This document shows positions 19,001 to 26,155 of a stretch of 64,000 bases of DNA, piece after piece. The position numbers and the translations under genes were made by a program. The notes under the pieces are model-generated. The model searched no databases. It was given only the letters and a program-made list of their open reading frames with translations, and had not been told where the DNA came from. The DNA comes from JAWKWH01 sp963669415 (lineage in GTDB: Bacteria; Pseudomonadota; Alphaproteobacteria; Rhizobiales; Rhizobiaceae): positions 1,488,001-1,552,000 of the forward strand of contig CAXXPS010000003.1 in NCBI GenBank assembly GCA_963669415.2, written 5' to 3'. Position 1 is the stretch's first letter, and each line of letters opens with the position of its first letter.

Positions 19001-19535
19001 GGTTTAATGCTTCCGTCGCCTGGTCGGGATGGTTGGAAGCGATTGCTCGATTGACCGCTCCTCCGTCTGCCCCGGTCAGGCAGATGATTCCTGCAGAGCG
19101 CTTGTTCAGCGAATCCAAACTTGCCTGTACAGAACCGCCGTCGGAGCCTTCCAGATAGGATTCGGAAACAATGCGAACCAGATTTGCGTGGCCCTCCTGC
19201 GTTGAAGCGATCAGCACCAGCTTCGAAGGATCGGTATGGCCGGCGCCTGCGCTATCCGCATGCTCAATCGAAGCGCTCAAATCGACGTCAACTTCGCATC
19301 CGATAATCGGCTGGACACCGGCTGCTACGGCTTTCTGGGCGAATTCCAGCGCACCAAACAAATTGTTAGTGTCGGTGACTGCGATAGCCGGACATTCATC
19401 TTCAACCGCATGAGCGATGATTTTGGCGACAGGCAGCGCACCTTCCAACAGCGAATAAGCAGAATGCACTCGCAGGTGAATGAATTGATGTGATTTGCCC
19501 TGGTCCGTAACGCCGTCCGGTGCGGTTTCTGCCAT
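16047..19535 (-). CDS. dnaE: DNA polymerase III subunit alpha
   Basis: The replicative polymerase core, 1162 residues, normal for DnaE1. It opens with a PHP domain (IHLRVHSAYSLLEGA). The catalytic polymerase aspartates are in MPDFDIDFCQDRRDEVI, preceded by GPGRGSGAGSLVAWAL. A helix-hairpin-helix/tandem region (AIKGVGDAAVEHIV) and an OB-fold (AGTITSKQERKTRTG) follow. The adjacency to dinB is common in this lineage. No other holoenzyme subunits are nearby. Confidence 0.97.
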   Translation of the reverse strand: MAETAPDGVTDQGKSHQFIHLRVHSAYSLLEGALPVAKIIAHAVEDECPAIAVTDTNNLFGALEFAQKAVAAGVQPIIGCEVDVDLSASIEHADSAGAGHTDPSKLVLIASTQEGHANLVRIVSESYLEGSDGGSVQASLDSLNKRSAGIICLTGADGGAVNRAIASNHPDQATEALNLLHGIFGDRLYVELQRHGEFDRDIETALISMAYRLELPLVATNNAYFPSKNDFDAHDALMAIASGSVVAEDNRRRVTADHYLKPQAEMIELFADLPEAIDNTVEIAKRCIYFPQTRDPILPRFVAEASADVDSVAEEAKALRAAAEEGLGARLKTFGMAEGYSQQDYADRLDYELDVIERMQYPGYFLIVADFIQWAKSKGIPVGPGRGSGAGSLVAWALTITDVDPLRFSLLFERFLNPDRVSMPDFDIDFCQDRRDEVIRYVQEKYGRDQVAQIITFGTLQARAVLRDVGRVLQMPYGQVDRLCKMVPQNPAAPVSLAKAIEDEPRFAEEVEREPIVKTLLDIAQRLEGLYRHASTHAAGIVIGDRPLSELVPMYRDPRSDMPVTQYNMKWVEQAGLVKFDFLGLKTLTVLETAVRLVRRRGVEVDLARIPLDDQKTYEMMSRGEVVGVFQVESAGMRKALLGMKPDRIEDIIALVALYRPGPMENIPTYNARKHGEEEMASIHPKIDHLVKETQGVIVYQEQVMQIAQELAGYSLGEADLLRRAMGKKIRSEMDKQRVRFVDGAVERGVGKPQANMIFDLLAKFADYGFNKSHAAAYAIVSYQTAYMKAHYPVEFLAASMTLDMSNTDKLSEFRQDALRMGIDVVAPSVTSSFRDFEVDENRIFYSLAAIKGVGDAAVEHIVECRKEKSFASLEDFCGRVDPRVVGKRVFESLIAAGALDCFGRDRAAMMAGVERMLGTAQLAAQEASSGQGNIFGDSLASDAEPIRLPDANPWLPAEKLHREFQTVGFYLSAHPLDEYRNTLQKMRVQAWSDFEAAVKRGASAGRLAGTITSKQERKTRTGNKMGVIQFSDTTGQFEAVLFSEALAQYRDLLEAGNSVVITVSAEDRPEGVNLRIQTVQSLEDEASRLQNSMRIFVRDSAPISSLSSHLDKSGTGQVSFIVIKDNAEGEVEIELPDRYQVSTRIASAVKAVSGVVDVELV

Positions 19536-19676
19536 GTGGATCCGTCCGAGAATCTGTCCGCCGAAACACGGATTGTTTCGCGTTGTCTCGCGGCTGTCCA
19601 GAGCTACAAACTGTTGCCCACCGTTTCAGTCATATTCAAACTGCTACGTCCGAACTGCTGAAAATTCTTCCATTAG

Positions 19677-19763
19677 TCAAAACGCGCCGATCCACATTGC
19701 CATGGTTACAAGGAACATTCCGACGGAAACGAGCGAGACCACATCCTGGATGAGATTGAGCAT
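19677..19763 (-). CDS. Putative 28-aa single-pass membrane protein
   Basis: Within the gap between dnaE and the ABC operon (19536-19861), the minus strand encodes MLNLIQDVVSL...MWIGAF, a 28-residue, nearly all-hydrophobic peptide able to span the membrane once. An AGGAG lies 6-8 bases before the ATG at 19763. No other gene is visible in this gap. Reality depends on conservation, which I cannot test; short single-pass proteins with similar starts are familiar in rhizobia. Confidence 0.5.
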   Translation of the reverse strand: MLNLIQDVVSLVSVGMFLVTMAMWIGAF

Positions 19764-19861
19764 ATCAGGCTCCTGTTGGCGTTAAGTTTCCCTTTTGTTC
19801 TATTTTTGTTCAAATGTCAAATGTTTCTCACGCCCGAGAGCCGTGCCGTGCTGCCCGGCGA

Positions 19862-20557
19862 TCAAACGCCCATATATTTTTTCAGCAATGTCGGGTTGTC
19901 TTTCAGCGTCGGTACATCGACCACGTCGCGATTGCGGCCGTTTTCGATGAATGCGACGCGATCCGCCACCGAAAGCACCGCATCGATGCGCTGCTCGACC
20001 AGGATGATGGCCACACCCTCGCCTTTCAGCCGCGTCACCACTTGCCGGATCTGCTCGATCATGGATGGTTGAAGCCCTTCGGTAGGCTCGTCGAGCAACA
20101 ACACTTTGGGCTCGATGCACAGTGCCCGGGCTATCGCGAGCATTTGCTGTTCGCCGCCAGACAGGGTGCCCGCCATTTGGCCCATGCGTTCATGAAGGCG
20201 TGGGAAAATGTCAAGCACGCGCTGGCGCAATGTTGCACCGCCATCACTGACCATCAGTCCGGTTTCCAGGTTCTCCGCAACCGTCAACTCGGAAAACAGG
20301 CGGCGGCCCTGCGGGATGTAACCGATGCCCTTGCGGGGAACCATGTGGGCCGGCAGGTGAGAAATATCCTCTCCATCGAGCATAATTTTTCCGGCGGTGA
20401 CCGGAAGCAGCCCCATGATTGCCTTCATGATCGTGGTCTTGCCGGCGCCGTTGCGACCGAGCAGACAGAGGATTTCACCGGATACGACAGACAGGGAAAC
20501 GCCGTGTATTATTCTTGCGGCGCCATAGCCGGCATCGATGTTGTTAATCTCAAGCAT
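19862..20557 (-). CDS. Branched-chain-amino-acid-type ABC transporter, ATP-binding protein (LivF family)
   Basis: Cytoplasmic ATPase of a HAAT-type importer. From the ATG at 20557 it is 231 residues, overlapping the LivG-like gene's stop by 8 bp. It contains Walker A GRNGAGKTT (34-42), the signature LSGGEQQMLAIARAL, Walker B VLLLDEPTEGL and the switch histidine region (ILVEQRID). An upstream in-frame start (20626) would only extend into the previous gene. The substrate is not given by the ATPase; see the binding protein. Confidence 0.92.
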   Translation of the reverse strand: MLEINNIDAGYGAARIIHGVSLSVVSGEILCLLGRNGAGKTTIMKAIMGLLPVTAGKIMLDGEDISHLPAHMVPRKGIGYIPQGRRLFSELTVAENLETGLMVSDGGATLRQRVLDIFPRLHERMGQMAGTLSGGEQQMLAIARALCIEPKVLLLDEPTEGLQPSMIEQIRQVVTRLKGEGVAIILVEQRIDAVLSVADRVAFIENGRNRDVVDVPTLKDNPTLLKKYMGV

Positions 20558-21278
20558 CGGTCGTTCCCAGATAGGCGGCCTGAACCTCGTAATTGGCGCT
20601 AATCTGATCCGGTGTTCCCTCTGCAAGGATCCGGCCGAAATTGAGCACCGTGACGAAATCGGCGGTGTCCATCACGACGTCCATGTTGTGTTCGATCAGC
20701 AGGATTGTCGTGCTTCCGGCCATTGAGCGGATGAGGTTCTTGAAATTGGCAATCTCGCTATCGGCTAGCCCCTGTGTGGGTTCATCAAGGATCAGAAGTT
20801 TCGGCTTCTGCGCCAGGCCCATGGCTATTTCCAGCAACCTTTGGTGGCCATAAGACAAGTCTCCGGCCACATCGTTGCGTCGAATTTCGAGCCCAACATG
20901 GTTCAAGGCGTCGGCCACCTGACTGTCGACTTCCGCCTCATTTCCGGGAGAGACACGCCGCACGGCCAGCGCGACATTTTCATCCAGTGTCAGTCTTTCG
21001 TAGATCGACGTGATCTGGAACGTATAGGCCATTCCCGCCGCAATGCGCTTGTGGGCGGGCAGATGGGTTATGTCGCGGTTCTGAAAACTGACCGAACCGG
21101 CACTGGCCGGAATGCGGCCGGAGATCAGGCCGACCAGCGTCGACTTTCCGGCCCCGTTCGGACCAATCAACGCACGTATCTGGCCCTGTGGCAGCGAGAA
21201 ATCGACACCTTCAACAGCAAGAAGGCCGCCAAACCGCTTGCTCAGATCGCGTGTTTCAAGAAGCGTCACGGCAGCCAT
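20550..21278 (-). CDS. Branched-chain-amino-acid-type ABC transporter, ATP-binding protein (LivG family)
   Basis: Second ATPase of the importer. The ATG at 21278 (5 bases after AGGTGG) gives 242 residues and is preferred over a GTG at 21287. Walker A is GPNGAGKST (39-47). The signature is the degenerate form LSYGHQRLLEIAMGL typical of LivG proteins, and Walker B is LLILDEPTQGL. It overlaps livM-like by 13 bp and livF-like by 8 bp. Confidence 0.92.
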   Translation of the reverse strand: MAAVTLLETRDLSKRFGGLLAVEGVDFSLPQGQIRALIGPNGAGKSTLVGLISGRIPASAGSVSFQNRDITHLPAHKRIAAGMAYTFQITSIYERLTLDENVALAVRRVSPGNEAEVDSQVADALNHVGLEIRRNDVAGDLSYGHQRLLEIAMGLAQKPKLLILDEPTQGLADSEIANFKNLIRSMAGSTTILLIEHNMDVVMDTADFVTVLNFGRILAEGTPDQISANYEVQAAYLGTTDA

Positions 21279-22210
21279 TTCAACCACCTATTGCGCACTT
21301 CCCCGATGATGCCGTGTCGGGCAAACAGCGTCAGCAGCACCAAAACCAGACCGGCAATGGCCAGATATGCAGTGGTGTATCCGCTGGTGATGTCGATGAG
21401 GTAGAACATGAACAGTGTCCCGACCAAGGGTCCGAGCGCCGTGCCAGCGCCGCCGAGTAGAACCCACAATAGAGGCAGGATCGAATACTGCACCGAGGCA
21501 AAACTCGCCCCGACATAGCCGAACAAAAGCCCGTAGCTTGCGCCTGCGACGCCTGAGACTGTGCCGGAAATAATGAAAGCGATGAGTTTGTACTGCCCCA
21601 CATCGTATCCGAGCATGCGGGTCCGTTCCTCGTTTTCGCGAATGGCAACGAGCACTTTGCCAAATGGTGATTGTACCAGCCGTGACAGGAGAAACAGGCA
21701 AATGGCGAATAACAACAATCCGGCCAGATATCGATTGGCTTCGTTGCTCAAATCTATACCGGCAAGCATGCGATCAGCCTGCTGAATGACAAAGCCTTCG
21801 TCACCCCGGGTCCACTCACCGAAATAGAGGACCGTCAGGAAACCCGCCTGCGAAAACATCAAGGTTACGATCATCAACTGCACACCGGAGGTGCGCAGCG
21901 CAAGAAATCCAATCACGGTAGAGACGATGAGGCTGGAGACAAGACCGGCAATCAGTGCCGGGCCGGCCGGCCAGCCCAGATGCTGCATCACCAATCCCAT
22001 GCCATACATGCCCGCACCGAAAAACAGCGCGTGGCCGAGGCTCAGCATACCGCCATAGCCAAAAGCGAAGTTGAACCCCATTGCATAGACCGCCAGCACC
22101 ATGATGCGCGCCAGATTGCCGTGGTGGTAGGCCGGCAGGACGAAGTGCAGAACCAGCAGCAGAGCAATGACGCAAATGGTCAGTGTCAGGGATTTTTGCG
22201 CGTCACTCAT
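21266..22210 (-). CDS. Branched-chain-amino-acid-type ABC permease (LivM family)
   Basis: A 314-residue inner-membrane permease with about eight to ten hydrophobic helices and the LivM motif FGYGGMLSLGHALFFGAGMYG. The cytoplasmic coupling segment VAIRENEERTRMLGYD is also clear. It overlaps the LivH-like gene by 4 bp (ATGA), so the subunits are translationally coupled. Confidence 0.92.
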   Translation of the reverse strand: MSDAQKSLTLTICVIALLLVLHFVLPAYHHGNLARIMVLAVYAMGFNFAFGYGGMLSLGHALFFGAGMYGMGLVMQHLGWPAGPALIAGLVSSLIVSTVIGFLALRTSGVQLMIVTLMFSQAGFLTVLYFGEWTRGDEGFVIQQADRMLAGIDLSNEANRYLAGLLLFAICLFLLSRLVQSPFGKVLVAIRENEERTRMLGYDVGQYKLIAFIISGTVSGVAGASYGLLFGYVGASFASVQYSILPLLWVLLGGAGTALGPLVGTLFMFYLIDITSGYTTAYLAIAGLVLVLLTLFARHGIIGEVRNRWLKWLP

Positions 22211-23133
22211 CTGCCGCGCGAACCAAACAGCCCTTGCGGCCGGAATACCAGCACAAAGGCAACCAGCAGGGTCGACAATATCTTGGCCAGTGTCGGCGAA
22301 AAGAACATCGAGATCATGCCGTCGCTCATGCCGATCAGCACTGCAGCAGCGACGGTACCGGGCAAGCTCCCCAACCCGCCGATGATCACGACGATGAAAG
22401 ACAATAAAAGCGGGTCGGCACCCATCAGATAATGCGCCTGCCGGATGGGAACGATCAGTGTGGCGGCGAGTGCAGCCAGCGCGGCGCCAATGCCAAACGC
22501 GATGGCGTAGACCCGGTCAACCTGAATACCGAACGCGGTGGCCATCTCACGGTCGAGTTGGGTGGCCCGCATGACGAGACCGAGTTTCGACCGTGCCATA
22601 ATTTGCCAGAGTACGATCAGCAGCACGATTGCTGCGCCAACAACAAACAGCTTGTAGCTGGTGGTGCCGAAACCCCAGGGCCAGCCGATCGTCAATCCGC
22701 CCTCGCCCCATTCCGGCCAGGGTATTGCCAGGCGCTGGTTGAATGGCGCCTCGACCGGCCGGGCGTCTGGCCCATAGGTCATCAGCGTGACCTGCTGGAT
22801 GATGTACAGCAGGCCAATTGTGGCAACGATGGTGTTTTCGGGATCGTATTTGAGCCGCTTGAGCACCAGAACGTCGGCCGAGACAGCAATTGCACCGACC
22901 ACCACCGGCGCGATCACCAGCGCCAACACAAAGCCAATGGCCGGGTGCGCACCAATCGTGGTTGCCACCGCCCAAGCCAAAACCGCGCCGAGCATGAAGA
23001 ACTCGCCATGGGCGACGTTGACGACCCGCATCACGCCGAAAACCAGACTCAGGCCAACCGCTGTCAAGGCCAGCACGCTTGCCTGCACTGCTCCCTCAAT
23101 CAGAGCCAGTACGAAATAGGGCCCGAAATCCAT
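22207..23133 (-). CDS. Branched-chain-amino-acid-type ABC permease (LivH family)
   Basis: A 308-residue polytopic permease. LivH motifs are VFGVMRVVNVAHGEFFMLGA near residue 31 and the coupling helix MRATQLDREMATAFGIQVDRV. The end of the frame contains FRPQGLFG, the usual LivH terminus. It starts about 65 bp after the binding-protein stop; a GC-rich inverted repeat (GGCCCAGTGGGCC at about 23162-23174) lies in that gap. Confidence 0.92.
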   Translation of the reverse strand: MDFGPYFVLALIEGAVQASVLALTAVGLSLVFGVMRVVNVAHGEFFMLGAVLAWAVATTIGAHPAIGFVLALVIAPVVVGAIAVSADVLVLKRLKYDPENTIVATIGLLYIIQQVTLMTYGPDARPVEAPFNQRLAIPWPEWGEGGLTIGWPWGFGTTSYKLFVVGAAIVLLIVLWQIMARSKLGLVMRATQLDREMATAFGIQVDRVYAIAFGIGAALAALAATLIVPIRQAHYLMGADPLLLSFIVVIIGGLGSLPGTVAAAVLIGMSDGMISMFFSPTLAKILSTLLVAFVLVFRPQGLFGSRGR

Positions 23134-23199
23134 GGGAGCTGTCCGCCTCTTTTATTTCCCCGGCCCAGTGGGCCGGGGCTCCCCCAAAATCTGGCTAAA

Positions 23200-24498
23200 T
23201 CAGAATGGCTGCGTCGTGTAGTCGACCTCGTCAGGATAGAACGTGTCCTCGATCGATGTCGTGTGGGCTACAACCAACTTACCGCCGGATACCTTGGAGA
23301 TATACTGATGGCCGAATACCTGGTGGGTCTTGCCGTTAAACAGCTTGGCGCCTTGAGGATGCTCATTGGAATGCGGCATGTCGGTCACTGCCTCAACTGC
23401 TTCAATGAGCTTCGAACGGTCGTCCGGGCCGGCATAGCCCGCAGCTTCCATGCCCGCCTTGATGATATGCAAGGTCTCCCAGCAGCCGAACATGTGGGCG
23501 TAGGTCGACACGTCCTTCGAATCTGAAACCGAAGCGCCATTGTCATCTACGCCAACCGCCGCACGATAGGCCTTGTCAAAGTCTGACTGATCGGCCTGGG
23601 CGTAGCGCGGATTGCCTTCCCAGAAATAGGTGCCGTCAAGGAACTCAAGTCCGGCGCTGCCGATGTCGACGGCTTCCAGACTATCGATGAAGCCGAATAT
23701 CTCGGGTCTGCTGCTGCCGAAGAATTCGCCCATCTCCTTGACGAATGTCAGAACGGCGGGACCGACCATCACATGATAGACCACTTCGGTTTCACGCGGG
23801 ATCTGCGGGAAATACCGGGTGAATGAAGATTCAGTCGGCGGGATCGCAATCTTTGCAAGCACCTGACCGCCCTGTTTTTCGATCGCTTCGGAGAAATAAT
23901 CGCGATGGTCATGTCCGAACGCGAAGTCGGGGAAGATCATTGTGACCTTCTTGCCGAGGTTGTCCGCCACGAACGGCGCCATTGCCTGGACCTGGCTCTT
24001 CACATCGGTGATGCCGGGTTGCAGCGTGTAGCGGTTGAGCATGCCGCTGGCGACGTGGTGACCCTCGGAGACGACAAAATATGGCAATTTCAGTTCGCCG
24101 GCGCGGGGCGCCGAACCGATCACCACGTGGCTGAACAAGGTACCGAATGCCACGTCGCAGCCATGCTGGTTGGCAAATTTCTCGACCACCTCTGCGCCAC
24201 GTTTTGGATCGGTGCCATCATCCTCGGCGATGATCTCGACAGGACGGCCGTTTATTCCTCCGGCGTCGTTGATCATCTTGGCCGCCGCTTCAGTGGTGCG
24301 GCCGTACCAGCGGCCATAGGCAGCGCCAATGCCCGTGACATGTTGCTGAAAACCGATCTTGATCGGCGCTGAACTCTGCGCCTGAGAATAGCGAACAAAT
24401 CCCGGCATGGCCGCGCTTCCGGCAACCAGCGCGGAGCCAGCGGCCATATTCTTCAATACTGATCTGCGCGTTTGTTTTGGTTTCAAGATTCGGGTCAT
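23200..24498 (-). CDS. Periplasmic substrate-binding protein of the ABC importer, Tat-exported
   Basis: A 432-residue type I periplasmic binding protein of the leucine/amide (Peripla_BP_6) family. The N-terminus has a twin-arginine signal (QTRRSVLKNMAAG, RR at 11-12) followed by a hydrophobic stretch and cleavage near YSQAQS. Mature features include PIKIGFQQHVTG, INDAGGINGRPVEII and FPDFAFGHDHRDYF. AGGGAGG precedes tandem ATGs at 24501 and 24498; the second has the better spacing. The HAAT family transports amino acids, urea, amides and some organic acids, and I cannot name the ligand. Its place beside the bhc remnant suggests a C2 or aspartate-related compound (inference). Confidence 0.88.
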   Translation of the reverse strand: MTRILKPKQTRRSVLKNMAAGSALVAGSAAMPGFVRYSQAQSSAPIKIGFQQHVTGIGAAYGRWYGRTTEAAAKMINDAGGINGRPVEIIAEDDGTDPKRGAEVVEKFANQHGCDVAFGTLFSHVVIGSAPRAGELKLPYFVVSEGHHVASGMLNRYTLQPGITDVKSQVQAMAPFVADNLGKKVTMIFPDFAFGHDHRDYFSEAIEKQGGQVLAKIAIPPTESSFTRYFPQIPRETEVVYHVMVGPAVLTFVKEMGEFFGSSRPEIFGFIDSLEAVDIGSAGLEFLDGTYFWEGNPRYAQADQSDFDKAYRAAVGVDDNGASVSDSKDVSTYAHMFGCWETLHIIKAGMEAAGYAGPDDRSKLIEAVEAVTDMPHSNEHPQGAKLFNGKTHQVFGHQYISKVSGGKLVVAHTTSIEDTFYPDEVDYTTQPF

Positions 24499-24591
24499 CA
24501 TCAACCTCCCTTTTATCCCTGCGTCTGCCCCATTCCGCAAAGCCGACGTTAGTTTGTATGCATACGAACAAATTGTCCAGTAGGATCGTAT

Positions 24592-26076
24592 TCACGCCCC
24601 TCGCGGCGTGGCGAGCAACCAAAGCCCAAACAGGGTATAGAGGATCATGAAGAGCGCAAGTGGCAACTGGGCCAAAAGCACATCGCGCTGTTCGCTAAAC
24701 AGGCGCGAGACCATCGCGTGACCAACCAGAACCGAAAGCACATGGCCGATTACCACCACGCCTGCCTGTGACAGCCAGATGATCCTGACTGTGTCGCGTG
24801 TGTTGAAAAAGCCTGTCGTTACCTGTGCCTGACCAAGTCCGAGCCAATCCGCACCCGTAGCCAGCGGGTCATTTAACGCGAGAAGCGCGTATTGGATCTG
24901 AACCAGAAACGCAGTCAGATAGTGCGCGGCGTGATAAGCCAGCGCAATTGGCAACATTGAGAGAGCCAAGAGACCGAATGCATCGACGAACAGCGGACGG
25001 GATTTTGCCAAATGCAATCCTAGCCAGACGACAAAGGCAAAGGCACCGACGAGGAGTGTATTCGCAACCAACAGACCAATGATTGTTGGCCAAACAACTG
25101 CAGACCGGCCTGGAAATTCCAGCGGATTGATCCCGATTTTCGCCAGCCACCAGAACGTCTCGTTGACGCCATCGAAACTGCCGGTTCCAAGCAGAAGCAA
25201 AACGAGAACCGCGCCGCTGAACGCGACGGGCCTGGCTTCGACCAGTTTCCAGCAGAACAAACCGGCCCGCACTTCGCCCTCTCGGCGTGCGAAGAACGAC
25301 AATGAGGCGTAGCGATCAAGAAGCATGGTGAGAAACTCGCCACGCGCCAGCCAATGCTTGCCGCCGAACATGATCATGCAGGCGAAAGTGAAGACCCAAT
25401 AAGCGGCCATGATCGTGGCAAGCCGTGTCGGATCCTCCGGAGCAATGTCCGCGAGCATGAAGCAGCCAAATGCGAGGAACAAAATCACTCCTGGCCATGA
25501 GGCAAACCGTTCCGGTAATTCGGCAATCTTGGTTTCACGAATTCGCCGCGGCAGCAGCCTGTAGGGACCGGTCCAGGGATTAAGCCAGCGCCACAGGTCG
25601 CCGGCCACAGCCTGCAGGGTGAGAAAACCCATCCAGAACAGCGTCCAGAAAACCAGTGGTAGCAAATTCTTCAACGGGCTGGGCGAACCAGTAAAGCCGA
25701 TCCAAATCAGAAAGACCAAGAACCCAAAGGACAACAAACTCGTCGCGGTCGTGAAATGCGTACCGGGAAGCTTGAAAAGGCCTAGCGAACGGAACGCCAG
25801 TCGTTCGCTGTCCTTCGGCAACAATGCCATAATTCCCATCGTCACCGCGACAACGCTGACACCCGCGACCGTATAGACGCCAGTCGGCAGGAGCAGAACA
25901 AGTGCCTGTTCGGATGTGTGGGCGACCACCGGAGAAGTGAGAAAAAACGTCGTCAGCGCGGCCAACAGCGGCACTCCAAGGCCCGTCAAACCCATGAAAA
26001 ACAATCGTTGTTTGTTTCCGACCGACATCCAGCCATGTGTGGCATGGGCCGCTGACCGGCTCAAGTCTTCCTGCAA
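24592..26076 (-). CDS. Polytopic membrane protein, unknown function
   Basis: A 494-residue protein with roughly 11-12 hydrophobic helices and a conserved-looking ALVLLLPTGVYTVAG segment after the first helix. It resembles, from memory, proteins loosely labelled 'fenitrothion hydrolase' in databases; that label should not be taken as function. The TTG at 26076 is the longest start; an ATG at 26028 (MSVGNKQRLFFMG) is an alternative, and neither has a strong Shine-Dalgarno. It lies 94 bp upstream of the binding-protein start and is probably part of that operon. The bhcD remnant stop is 18 bp before its start. Confidence 0.7.
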   Translation of the reverse strand: MQEDLSRSAAHATHGWMSVGNKQRLFFMGLTGLGVPLLAALTTFFLTSPVVAHTSEQALVLLLPTGVYTVAGVSVVAVTMGIMALLPKDSERLAFRSLGLFKLPGTHFTTATSLLSFGFLVFLIWIGFTGSPSPLKNLLPLVFWTLFWMGFLTLQAVAGDLWRWLNPWTGPYRLLPRRIRETKIAELPERFASWPGVILFLAFGCFMLADIAPEDPTRLATIMAAYWVFTFACMIMFGGKHWLARGEFLTMLLDRYASLSFFARREGEVRAGLFCWKLVEARPVAFSGAVLVLLLLGTGSFDGVNETFWWLAKIGINPLEFPGRSAVVWPTIIGLLVANTLLVGAFAFVVWLGLHLAKSRPLFVDAFGLLALSMLPIALAYHAAHYLTAFLVQIQYALLALNDPLATGADWLGLGQAQVTTGFFNTRDTVRIIWLSQAGVVVIGHVLSVLVGHAMVSRLFSEQRDVLLAQLPLALFMILYTLFGLWLLATPRGA

Positions 26077-26094
26077 CCCGAGCTCACGTTGTGA

Positions 26095-26151
26095 TCAGAG
26101 AGTAACTTCCTGGCCCAGTCCGCGCTCGGCTACCATCCTTGCCGCGACGGG
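26095..26151 (-). pseudogene. Remnant of a bhcD (ornithine cyclodeaminase-family) 3' end
   Basis: Read on the minus strand this segment encodes VAARMVAERGLGQEVTL followed by TGA. The intact bhcD at 31117-32079 ends VAARLAGERGLGQEVSI followed by TGA: 12 of 17 residues match, in the same frame with the same stop position. The bases are about 70% identical. The similarity stops at about 26151, next to the secretin gene's stop codon (26156-26158). There is no start and no upstream portion, so it is a broken 3' end. It sits on the opposite side of the accessory block from the intact bhcD. Confidence 0.8.
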
Positions 26152-26155
26152 TAAA

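Noticed and set aside
16047..19535. Several plus-strand frames of 60-150 codons opposite dnaE
   Set aside because: All are antisense shadows of a single 1162-codon gene with uninterrupted polymerase motifs.
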